From: Mytilisepta virgata
Lineage: Eukaryota; Mollusca; Bivalvia; Mytilida; Mytilidae
Reading direction: 5' to 3'
Length of the DNA stretch: 64,000 nucleotides
Assembly (NCBI GenBank): GCA_028015205.1
Contig: CM051521.1
Coordinates: forward strand, 89,380,513-89,444,512
Notes under the pieces: model-generated
What the model saw: only the letters and a program-made list of their open reading frames with translations
Databases searched by the model: none
Told to the model about the DNA's origin: nothing
Shown here: positions 45,930 through 56,905 of the stretch, piece by piece
Layout: every line of letters starts with the position of its first letter
Numbering within the stretch: the first letter of the stretch is position 1
Made by a program: the position numbers and the translations under genes

Positions 45930-46297
45930 TTTTTATCGTAAACGAATATATGCATGTATTTTTATTTTAGTAAACAACAAAATTATGCTTAATCATTAAT
46001 AAGTTTTCTACCGGAAAAGGTCGTTTTTGGGTCAATTTGAATCACTTATGGGATATTGCCAGGAAGAACATTCAGAACCAAAACCAATCTACTGTCGTAT
46101 GAAAGGAGATAAATAATCTCATTTACACCCAAAAATTCGTTTTGGTTCTGAGTAGCCTTCATGTTAACAAAAACTGTCTTAAAGACGTGAATTTGGCAAA
46201 TTTGTGTTAAAACGGTCTCCAAAAGCGATATTCAGGTATGTAGAAAAATTTTTAGTAAGTAGTTGTTATTAGCCAATATTTAGAGATCACATTCTGA
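45930..46297 (-). repeat. diverged dispersed repeat, copy 2
   Basis: Reverse complement of the sequence at 10815-11200: shares TTTGGTTCTGAATGTTCTT, CAAATTGACCCAAAAACG, AGACAGTTTTTGTTAACATG and ATACCTGAATATCGCTTTTG with small gaps. It lacks the GGGTCATTTTC end seen on copy 1. Confidence 0.7.
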
Positions 46298-46854
46298 CCA
46301 TCAAGGAGTCGACATGCCTACCGTTACTTAGAATAGAAAAAAACTTCTCTAGTGAACTACTTGGCCATGTGAAACCAAATTTTGGTTGAATTATTACCAC
46401 CCACCCCCGGTATCAGGTACTTACTTACCATTTGCTAGTATGGTCTCGATAAACGATGTTATTCGTTTGCATGTAAACGAGAAATGTATGTCCAGTGTTG
46501 AGAGAAAGTAATTATCCTTTGTACGCTAAAGACTGCTTTTTAGATGTGGAAATAGAATAGCATAGGCCGTAACATGCTGCTATAAAGGGAAAGATCTTGA
46601 TTCCGTGTTGGGAGGGGTTAGTATAAGCTGTTAACTTTTTCATAATTAAATTTAACGCACTAACATATATCTTTAGTTTCAAAGTAAGATCAGTCAAGTA
46701 AGTACGATTGGTGGCGTCGTGCGATGATCTTATGTGATCTAACCTTTGATCATATCTGATCAAGAGGATTTAAATGATCATAACTTAAAATTCTCCACTG
46801 GAAAACTAGTTGTATTACAATTATGTGTAAATTTTATATGGTCCTTGTCCATAT

Positions 46855-46936
46855 GGCAAGACTTCCTTTTGAACCCCCTTCCTATATATATAACGCTTAT
46901 TCCGTCAACTAAGGGGGTTCAAAAGGGAGTCTTTCC
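46855..46936. repeat. small inverted repeat / hairpin
   Basis: 26-bp arms, left GGCAAGACTTCCTTTTGAAC then CCCCTT; the right arm is its reverse complement with two or three mismatches; the ~30-bp AT-rich loop includes TATATATATAACG. Confidence 0.85.
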
Positions 46937-46974
46937 GTCCATATTATTTTTTTATATACATGTACAAAGAATAC

Positions 46975-47380
46975 TAATGATATGTATTTTTTTCTCATTA
47001 CTTGGAGTCCGTCGTGTTTTAGCATTTCATTTTCACTTTTTTAAAACCCTTATGTGAAGCCATGTGGAACTTGGAATGAAGCATCTATACATGTATGGAT
47101 GTGTTTGTATAGTGTTTGATTATTTCAGTTCATTTCTATGACGACTAACACGACAGCTGAATATCCAGTGCTTGTTTCTGAATGGTCAAAGAAAGAAAGT
47201 CTTCTCATCTGAAACTTCATATGAAGCTTCCACAAAGGGTTCTATACGAATTTCATTTTATCCCAATCTGAATACTATATCAGTAATAGCTAATACTTGA
47301 AATTCAGAGACAAAAAAAATCTCCTCTGTATGAAGCATCTATGATTTTTTTTTCCGTTTCATCCAGGTCGGAACACTGAG
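46975..47380 (+). repeat. degenerate family A-related fragment
   Basis: TTCTCATTACTTGGAGTCCG followed by TCGTGTTTTAGC, GGAATGAAGCATCTATAC, GTCTTCTCATCTGAAAC and CATTTTATCCCAATCTGAAT correspond to the head and one or two units of the A5 type. Confidence 0.5.
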
Positions 47381-47569
47381 GCAATAGTCAAAACTTTATA
47401 TATTTAAAATAAAATAAAATAAACTGATCTAAAATCTTTACACAATACATTTACTGAGTGGTCTCAATTGATTTTCTTGAAATATACAACCCTGTTTGAG
47501 GTGAACTTACATGACCGTTATGATCGATATGGTTTTTAGGGTCTTTTTAGAAGTACAGTTTAAAAAATC

Positions 47570-48330
47570 ATCTCTGAAACTGCTTGACTAAAGAGGACAA
47601 ACATACCTGAGCCAAGCACAACAAATAAACACAGGAAACGGAAACTAAAAAACAATGAAAAACACGAACTCCTATAAAAACCAGAGTGAACTCTGGTGCT
47701 TCGGAAGGGTAAGCAGTTCCTGCTCCGTATACGACACCCATCGTGAAGTTCAACAAAGTCAATCCGGTGGTAGTCACAAATCGGTGGAGGTAGATGAAAT
47801 GTTACGACAGAGGGAACAGGTCCAACGTCATCTTCGATATTGGAACACTGTAACGGTCAACCAATTCATGATGACGACGACGAATCCACGAGAAACGAAT
47901 CCAAATATGAAGCGGACTTCAATGTATCTGTAGTATCCTTAATTTCAAGCTCACTGGGGTAGATGAGATGTAGAAAAGTGAAATTAATTAAAGGATTGGG
48001 TAGTTTCATTTTGTTTTCACGTAGCGGACCTTGAGTGAAGTCGGCTTCATAGGAGTACAGAAACAGATCGGTGAGGAGAGGAGCACAGTTGGTTCCCACT
48101 GGAATGCCGATTGTTTGTTTAAAAATTCGACCTCAAAATTCAACAAATATGTTGTCTATGACAAAATCTAACATGTTTGTAATTTAATCTTCAGAATACT
48201 TTTTGTCACAATCAGAGTGGCCTTTTCTATTCCTAAAACTAGTTGTTTCAATCGATATTTTAATTTAGAATGTGGTATGGTAATGTAGAGAAGTCGAATG
48301 TTTTTATGCTGTTGCATGTAGCCAGATATT
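47570..48330 (-). pseudogene. decayed reverse transcriptase of a retroelement
   Basis: Read on the - strand, pieces of one RT occur in order: FDFSTLP near 48280, then NRKGHSDCDKKYSED, GIPVGTNCAPLLTDLFLYSY near 48110, YPSELEIKDTTDT near 47950, RRHHELVDRYSVPISKMTLD near 47860, and LNFTMGVVYGAGTAYPSEAP near 47740. There are several in-frame stops and frameshifts and two internal deletions, one removing the YxDD catalytic region and one a long stretch before RRHHELVDRY. The GIPVGTNCAPLL..LFLYSYE block is typical of an RT type common in bivalves and amphioxus; I cannot assign the class. Not functional. Confidence 0.8.
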
Positions 48331-48737
48331 TTGATTTTAGATATTGTAGTAAATTTTTGGAGTCTTTAAGAATTCACATCTGATTGACGCCATGGAACTT
48401 TACACAAAACATACTTGAAAGCCGGAATCTATGTAAAATTATCACATTTCATCTGCATTGGTAATTAACATATTGTACTATTTCTGAACGCTCGAATATT
48501 TTTTAAATCTCCTCGCCGAAATTAATTTCGTTCGAGCACCTAACCGAGCAGTCATTCATGAGCAACTTGATTTTGTTTATTTCAAATTAGTAGAAATTTC
48601 AAAACTTTTCTTCTTCACAACCATTTTGGCAGAATTGCCCTTGTTAGGAGAGTATTTATATGTTCAAACCTTGAGCCTCGAAGTGTTGTCCTACCATAAG
48701 GCTTTCAAGGAGGAGAATTGACTTCGTCTTGAGAAGA
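48331..48737. other. no recognised feature
   Basis: May be 5' remnant of the retroelement (- strand), but no motif is readable. Confidence 0.3.
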
Positions 48738-48738
48738 A

Positions 48739-48775
48739 ATGCAAGATGTGGCGGATTCAGAAATTTTTATACAGG
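48739..48775 (+). CDS. candidate first coding exon of an unrecognised gene
   Basis: ATG followed by an open frame MQDVADSEIFIQ and a good donor ACAG|GTAAAC. A very short segment, suggested only by the start codon and splice site; the later candidate exons at 51259 and 54918 do not join it directly in phase. Confidence 0.2.
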
Positions 48776-50602
48776 TAAACTTCGAATTTAAGTCTATATT
48801 TTCCAAAATTATCATTATATAATTTTGACTGGAGCAAGCACTGTTATAGACGCGTTATAATCCATGTTGAAAATGTATACATGGAATAATATATTCTTTC
48901 ATACCAGTTCTCAATATTTTCCGTCAAATAACGATTCATCATTTATTGTAATGGTCGTACTATGTAAAGCCTACACACATTTTAATCCAAAAATTACCTA
49001 ATATATAAAGCTAAAAAATCTAAGGATATAACTGAGGAGGCTTATGATTTTCCCGTCAGCTTTCAAATACTGGAAATGTTGTTTCCTTTCCCTCGGAGGT
49101 TAAGTCCCCTGCACACCACAGGCACAGCATCAAATTAGAATTCAACAATTCTTCTCAAAAGAATGTAAAGATATTAGTAAAAATGGTGAGCTAGGTGTGA
49201 ACAGAAATAAATTGATTGGTGATATGGTTTACCAAAAATCTATGTAATCGTATTTACCTTTAATGACAATGTGCATATATAAGGTACATTTAACAAATTA
49301 TAATTTTCCACTACCAGACTACCAGTTGTCAGACAAAATTTACATAGTACTTCAAATTTTATAAATGTCAATATCATATGTGTCTTTTAGTTGTTTAAAA
49401 CTGGAGAGCAGGTGAATACCTAAGTGAGCAGTTTGCTTACAGTACATCTTGCTTTGGTTTTTTTTTAGTTAGCCAACAGGAAGATGACAAGAGTTATTTC
49501 CCTTATATCAAATACATTTGAACTTTCCTGTCATATCTATCAAACACCACCATCCAAAGCAGTATATACATGTAATAACTTTTGAGGATTTTTTTAATAC
49601 CTTCAAATGTTGCTAACATTTGATGAGTAAATGTGTTATGACTGACCTGCATATTCCAAATAAATATGAAAATTGGTATTCCATCTGAGCTTGATTCTGA
49701 CAAAAGATTTTTTAAAATATAATGAGCAGCATTTTCAGCAAATTAAAAGATGTTTAAAAATTAATGATTTTAGTAGCAGACTATATTGAAAAAAAAACCA
49801 ACAAAAAAATCACCATAGAAATATTCTTAGAAAACTAACAGTTAACAGCCATAGAAAAAATTGGATTTCTGATGATAGAAGATAGTTTCTCCTATTCTTG
49901 ACGTGTTTAATCGATGGGATAAAAATACTTTTATATGCTTAAGGTATTGCTCTACCTTAGCACAGGACAGCCATTTTTCATCCCCATCTGACAAAATAGA
50001 ATATAATTATGTTAAATACTGCAGTCTTAAGTGTAAAGTTTTTTGGGTAAAAAATGTGTATTCCAAATAGCAACTTAATAGATGTTAAATTGTCTTTCTA
50101 CACACATTAAATTATTTCAAAAATTATTGATTTTAGCTGCAGACTCTGCAAATAATAATAATAATAAACTACCATTCTCAGAATGCTAACAGCTAACAGC
50201 CAGTAAAAAATATAATTCTAATTAAGTTTATTATTTTAAATGCAGCAGTCTTTAGTGTAATGTTTTTTGATAAAAAGGGCTTCAAGCATCTTTATGTGGA
50301 TTTAAGATGGATTATTCTTTAATATAGTACAGCAAAAATAAATTAATTTATATTGAGAGTTCTATGAATTTTACCATACATACTGGTATCATTAATTTTC
50401 CATTTCTAGATTTTATGTAATATGTTTTTAAAAATATTTGTTAGTACAACATCTAATAATTTGATATTGGATGTAACGTGTCATTTGATTGGTAAAATTT
50501 TTTCGTCTATCATATCATAGACTAAATTTTCTTTTCTACTGTGACGTCATTAAATGGAATCCTGATGTTTTAGACACCAAAACAACTGTTGGAATTAAAT
50601 TA

Positions 50603-50757
50603 TAAGGATTGACAGTAATTTTGTTTTCAGTCTATTTGAAATAACTGCAATGCACGTGGTGCACACTTTGGAGTAACCTGCTACGCGGATTATTTAGTGT
50701 GCACCACGTGATTGAGGTTATTTCTTCATAGACTGAAAAAATTACAGTTAATCCTTA
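50603..50757. mobile_element. palindromic MITE-like element
   Basis: 155 bp. The left arm (50603-50667) TAAGGATTGACAGTAATTTT...GCACGTGGTGCACACT is matched by the reverse complement of the right arm (50694-50757) with a handful of mismatches and small gaps; the central ~26 bp is unique. The outermost bases read TAAGG..CCTTA, so a TA or TTA target is possible. Each arm contains CACGTG. Confidence 0.8.
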
Positions 50758-51258
50758 AATAATTTTTCCATATTGTGTAATGTCATGTGGATGCAAAGTA
50801 CAAATTATTGGATAGGACAAAATTCATATATATTGATTGATTTTATTTAACAGTTGGAGGCATTTTTTTTTTAGATATTACATGCAATAAAAAACAATCT
50901 TGAAACTGGAGCTGTAAACTTGCTATATTTTCAGGTTCAATATTGCTAATGCCTTAAAGATTATATTGATAAAAACAGAATTTTAAATGTAGACTTAGGT
51001 GTGGCAAAAATTAGATTTCTAATAATATATTTGTTATACATTGTATTTTGTTATTTATTTTATAATATAATAACAATTTTCTTTAGTAAACATGATTTGT
51101 TGTACTTTATGTAGCCTAGGTTGTTGGTTCACTGGTATATTTTAAAGGTTAAATATGCAATTTATTTACATTTCAAATGATATTAATGCTGTTACATTAA
51201 TTATTACCAAACCAGAAACTAGGAATAATGTTATTTTAGTATCTGTGTGTGTTTCTAG

Positions 51259-51345
51259 TAGATATGAAAGAACTGACTGCTTAATGAAGAGGATTGTGTC
51301 CAAAGCCAAAACTGGAGATGGCTACGACAGATACCGTAAATGGCA
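51259..51345 (+). CDS. candidate internal exon, unrecognised protein
   Basis: Acceptor GTGTTTCTAG, then an open segment RYERTDCLMKRIVSKAKTGD followed by GYDRYRKW with coding-like composition (less AT-rich than the flanks). Donor is either GC-type (AAATG|GCAAGT) or CAA|GTAAAC. No family recognised. Confidence 0.4.
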
Positions 51346-52499
51346 AGTAAACACATTTAATGGTTACTATATAATATAATGATGTAAGTTATTTGTGCTT
51401 ACTGAAGTCATCTGTCTTTCTGTGAATAGATATTTTTATAAAAATTAATGCAAATGAAGTTTATTGGGGAGGTGATGAAAAATGAAGTCTAGGATAGGAC
51501 ATGCAATATTTAGATATAAAATCTGTCTCTACTGTTACAGTTTTTTGTTGATAAAAAAATTCATTTTCTAGAGTTAGACATTTAAAAGTTAAGTAGATAA
51601 ACTAAGTATCTAATATCTGAAATCACTTGTCTTATTATTGTGTAAGAAATAATTTCCTCGTGAAAAATGGTCAAGGAGATTTTATAAAAAAAAAAATCAA
51701 AAAATAAAACAAACTGGTGAAAGATTTACATTATTTACCTTAGTTTTAAAAATAGCACCTTAAAGAGATTTAATAAGTAGATTAACTGTACATTTGTATT
51801 TTGTGATCTTTTATGTTTTTTTAAGGTTCTATCTGTTGGATAGTGTTGATTGATTGGTATGTCATTGTTGATTTCCTGTTATCTGTTTTGTTGCTTATAA
51901 GATGGTTGAAGAAAAGTTTGAACTGAAAATGTGTTTGAGTCGTCTCCCTTTGCAAGGAAAAAAATCAACCTAGCTGTCAGAGTTTATGCCTAGCAGGTAA
52001 CAAGGTAATTAAATAGGCCCTGCTTCATTTTGTTAAAAAAAATCTGACAGGATTTCTCTAATCAAAGATTAAAAAGGACTAATTGTTTCTTACCATAGAA
52101 AGATTTCACCTGTCTGTGTTTTTTGATCAGCTGCTGATTGTTGAAATATTCTGAGACCAGCTGCAGTAGGAACTTATTACAGTAAACTGTTACATACATG
52201 TTATTTTCATATGTATTACTTACAAAGAAAGAAACCAGAGGTTACCAGTATTATTTTCTTTTTCTTGTGTGCATACTGATAAACTTTTACAGGGATAGGT
52301 GTCAAACACACCCACACAGAAAACAAGTTCAGACATTTTGTTTTAATTATCCACAAAATAATATAATTTATTTATACATGTATGTTAATTCAAATGATAC
52401 AATATCTGTGTTCAAAGTTTGATTGTGTACTTATTAAAAGTTGTAAAAGCAGAAATGAGCCGCTAATGTCATTACAGAAATTGTAAACAGTTACTTCAA

Positions 52500-53580
52500 T
52501 GCATTCATAGTAAAGAATGCAATTTGATCTTATGGACCATTATATATTTACCATCCTTCTTATCTAGTGTATCAAATGGCCCTTGACCCTATGTCTTTAA
52601 ATTTGTCCAGTTACCGTATCATTTGTAAGATATTGATATTGATGTGATTGTCAGCAGTAGATGGCCAGAAAACAAGATGTTAATCGGTCCCACTATGATT
52701 CATTACTTTTATAGATACTGTAAATATGAGATGACTTGGGGAAAATCTTCCAAGTCTCTTGGGAAGTATCTTTTAGTGCAGTCAGGTCACCTGGTCTTGT
52801 TTGTTGATGAGTAGTTAGACTGACATTGTTAGATGTCAGAAATTGTAAAACAGTTCTTGTAAACCTTAATTATAAATTTGTTTACTTTTTTATGGTATAT
52901 ACAGTTAAAGTTATTTATATAATCATATTACAGTTTAATAGAGCAAAATTATTTTCCGTAATTGAAATGTTAAACCTATTCAGACATGTATTTATATTAG
53001 AGTGAAATGTTTTTGGTATTTAAAAAGATTTATCTTGAAAAAGTTGCAAGATTTGCATGAAAATAAATGAATGAATTTTATAGGAAAAGAGTACAGAAAG
53101 GCAAGAAAGGAATTTGGAAAATAGGATAGGCTTAAAAATATGGTGAAAAAGGCAGGCGCAGACCTAATTGGGAATTCAAATTTAAAAGACAAAACAGAAC
53201 CACTGAATGCCAAACACTATGGAGAGCACTAAAACAAGGAATGAATTCAGGTAAAATATGTGAACTTACACAACAGCAGTATTTACCTTGTAAGTTAAAA
53301 GTAAACTAGATATTTCTTAATGTTTACAAGATACAAATGTACTTTATGAAATCTATAATTATTATATGGAAAAATATATACCTGTAAAAGATGATTCATG
53401 TTGGAGTCCAAGCTAAAGGCAACAATTTCAAGGAAAAAAATTGTACATTATGTTATTACAGGGGACCCTGAAAATGCATCATAGTATACAAGTAACCAAG
53501 AAACCAGCAGCAAAAAATAAAAGAGGAGAGGGCACCTTATAAAAAGGTATATCCTTATTCTCTACAACATATAGATATTA
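52500..53580. other. mostly featureless, one splice-flanked segment
   Basis: 53135-53251 reads KYGEKGRRRPNWEFKFKRQN and on to ALKQGMNS before a donor-like CAG|GTAAAA, but stops occur just upstream in all frames. I do not call a gene. Confidence 0.2.
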
Positions 53581-53599
53581 TCAACCAATTACCTTGTGT

Positions 53600-54745
53600 T
53601 ATGAGTAATCTATGAGATGTTGTCTCATTGAGATGTCCATAACCATGTGTAACCTGTGGGATGTTGTCTCATTGACACATGCCCCTTACCCTATGTAAAT
53701 TATATGTAGGATGTTTTGTCATTGAAATATGTTCCTTACCCTATGTAATCTGTAGGATGTTTTCTCATGGAAACATGTCCCTTACCCTATGTAATCTGTA
53801 GGATGTTTTCTCATTGAAACATGCCCCTTACCCTGAGATTGCTTCATTGGAACATGCGCTTTACCTGATGTAATCTGTAGGATGTTTTCTCATTCACACA
53901 TGCCACTTACCCAGTGTAATCTGTAGGATGTTTTCTCATTGAAACATGCCCTTTATCATGTGTAATCTGTAGGACGTTGTCTGATTGAATCATGCAACTT
54001 ACCCTATGTAATCCGTAGAATGTTGTCTCATTCACACATGCTCCTTATCCTGTGTAATCTGTAGGATGTTTCTAATTGAAACATGCTCCTTGCCATTTTT
54101 TATTTGTAGGATATTGTCTGATCGAAACATTCCCCTTACCCTATGTAGTCGGTACCGGATATATGTTTTCCCATTCAAACATGTCCCTTACCCTAGAATG
54201 TCTTATTGAAACATGCCCCTTACCCTGTATAATCTGTAGGACATTGCCTCATTGATAATGCCCTCAACCTGTATACCGTATTTTCCTGCCTACAGGTCGA
54301 GACTTTTTTACTTTAAAATGACCATTTTACCATTATAAGTCTATGGAGAAAGTATGAATTAGACCTATAGTCCACATAGACTTATTGTCCAGAAAATACA
54401 GTAATCTGTAGGATGTTGTCTCATTGAAACGTGCCCCTTACCATGTGTAATCTGTAGGACGTTGTCTTAATTATACATGCCCCTTACCATGTGTAATCTG
54501 TAGGACGTTGTCTTATTTATACATGCCCCTTACCGATGTATAACCTATAGGATATTGTCTTATTGATACAGTCCCCATTACCCTGTGTAACCTATAGGAC
54601 TTTGTCTCATTGACACATACCCCTTGCCCTGTGTAATCTTTAGGACCTTTTCTCATTGACACATGCCCCATTATGCCTGTGTAATCTGTAGGACGTTGTT
54701 TCATTGACACATGTTCTTCTACCTTGTATTATGTATGGAATGTTG
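53600..54745 (+). repeat. ~46-bp minisatellite
   Basis: About two dozen units of roughly CCTTACCCTGTGTAATCTGT followed by AGGATGTTKTCTCATTGAAACATGCC, 10-20% diverged, some shortened. Interrupted at 54276-54401 by a small inserted element. Confidence 0.92.
54276..54401. mobile_element. small MITE inserted in the minisatellite
   Basis: A 126-bp insert with inverted ends (CCGTATTTTCCTG at the left; CCAGAAAATACAG at the right) and TA on each side. The interior has a second inverted pair (TACAGGTCGAGACTTTTTTA against the ATAGTCCACATAGACTTATT region). The minisatellite resumes in register after it. Confidence 0.7.
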
Positions 54746-54917
54746 AGTGAATGACACATACTATGTATACTTTATTAAAATATAGTGCAAAATATTTCCT
54801 ATTTTTTTTTATAAAACAAAGATACATTTTTTTTCAGTATCTTTGATGTTTTCTTTGACCAGAACAAAATAGGTAATTTCTAACAAAAGTGAGAACATAT
54901 TGCCTTCCTTCTTATAG

Positions 54918-54984
54918 ACTGTGTAAAGAGTCTAGAGGTGCTCTGATAAAGACAATCAATATTGCACGGAAGAGCGGACAATAA
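54918..54984 (+). CDS. candidate terminal exon, unrecognised protein
   Basis: Acceptor CCTTCTTATAG; after one base the frame reads LCKESRGALIKTINIARKSG followed by Q and TAA. An AATAAA overlaps the stop codon (CAATAAAAC). It may be the end of the gene suggested by the 51259 segment, but a direct GC-AG join would create an in-frame TGA, so at least one exon would be missing. Confidence 0.35.
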
Positions 54985-55254
54985 AACAACATAAACTTCT
55001 TTTGCAAAGAGTTAGTTGAATTAATTTAAAGGTAGGAGATTATATAAGGATTGTTGCACTGATATTAAGTAATGCTATTAAATTTCACTGATTCAAGCCC
55101 ATGCAATATGAGTTACTGCTTGGGACAATGTTCATGGATTATAGTGCATTTATCTTGTAATATTAATAGTTATCTTCTTCAATATCTCAGTCTGCATATT
55201 TGTCAGTAAAGTTAGGAATATGTCACTCGATAGTATTTTTGTTTCACCTGTAAT

Positions 55255-56905
55255 GAATGTTGTGTAAGGCGAGATATAGGTATTACTTTCCAGCAACAGT
55301 GTAAACTTTTTTAAAACCTTAATAGCTTTGCACACATAATGCCTACACTTAAGTTCTTTAGTCCACAGATACATCATGATATAAACTTTGCGGCAGTATA
55401 CTTGTCTTGTGACTTTATCCTCATTTTCATGGTTCATTGACTTTGTAAACATTTGTAAAATCTGTGTCAAAGTTTCTTAATTAAGTCCATTTATCGGCAA
55501 CTGTAATACCTTGTCTCCAGATCTTGACCTCAGTTTTATGGTTGAGTGACATGCATCACATTTTCGTGATTAAGTTCAATTTTTAGCAACAGTAATACCA
55601 AAGCCCAGCAACTGCCTCTGTGAGTGCTCGCTTTGAGTGCAGAAGGGTCCGGGTCAAACCTAAGACATTAAAATTGGTATTTGCTGCTTCTTTGCCAAGC
55701 ACGTGGCATCTAGGAGTAAGAGCAAAGATCTACTGGTTGGCTTGAGTCAGTATAATGTGTCCGAGTGGGTGATATGTCTTCCTGCGGACGTTACCTTGTG
55801 AGCTAGCACATTAAAAATGTGGCTCAACGTGTCAGTCTAGTACAAAGCAGGGATCATATTCATTATCATATCAACATGTTCTCGTCCTGATATACACCTG
55901 GCTGCCACTGGATGTTAAACAACAATTCACCCATTCAAAGCCCTCCATATTTTGTGAATAGATAGTTCTTGGTGGGTATGTCATTTTGACACCTATCGAC
56001 CAACATTGACCTCAATTTCATGCTTGTGTGACTTAATTGTGTTACATTTTCGAGATTAAGTACATATCTCAGAACCATAATACTTATACCCATGACCAGT
56101 ATATTTGGTCATAAGTACATTAGATAGTTCTTGTTAGGTACATTCCAGTTTGACACCTGTCAGCCAACCTTGAACTGGATTTCATGCTTGAATGACTTGC
56201 ATTACATTTTCTCTATTAGGTCCATTTCTCAGCAACTGTAATACCTAGACCCATCATATTTAATCTATAGACATTTCTTGTTTGATACATGCCAGTCTAA
56301 CACTTGTCATCTGACCCTGACCCAAATTTCATGCTTGAGTGACTTACAATACATTTTCCTTATTAAGCCTATTTCTCAGCAACTGAACTAACTAGACCCA
56401 CAATACCTGGTCGATAAAAGTTTTTCTTGGTATGTACCCATCTGAAACTCGCCACCTGACCTTTGGCCGGTCTGAGACCTTGACCTGAATTTCACACTTG
56501 AGTGACTTGTGTCACATGATTAAGTCCATTTCTCCAGCTGTAGCTCTAATACCAATATCTACCATAAATACATTTACAGTTTAGCACCTGACATTAACCT
56601 CAATTCCATGCTTGAGTGACTCACAAATGAGTCCATTTCTCAACAAATATTATATGAACACCTACCGTTTTTGGTCTATAGATACTTTTTGGTGGGTACA
56701 TACCAGTCTGACCTGTCAGCTGACTTTGGACACAATATTACAATTAAGTGACATGCATCAGATTTTTCAGACAAATTTCACCTGACCATAACTATTTCTG
56801 ATAATGCATTTTCGTTTGAGTTAGAATGTCGGGTATCAGATAATCTTTATTCTTTGTCCATTTGCATACTCAGACGAGACATTTAATGTGCCCACTTTTG
56901 TTTAT
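55255..56905 (+). repeat. family B repeat, copy B3 (tandem units)
   Basis: Starts AAGGCGAGATATAGGTATTA; contains about eight degenerate units with TCTCAGCAACTGTAATACC, CTTGACCTCAATTTCATGCT and TTCTTGGTGGGTACATGCCA; ends CAGACGAGACATTTAATGTG, then CCCACTTTTGT, as in copy B1. An unrelated ~300-bp insertion (55610-55915) interrupts the second unit. Confidence 0.8.

Noticed and set aside
53080..53251. Similarity of KEYRKARKEF to I-BAR/IMD-type helices
   Set aside because: The frame is broken by a stop right after the match and the rest does not resemble the family; likely chance.
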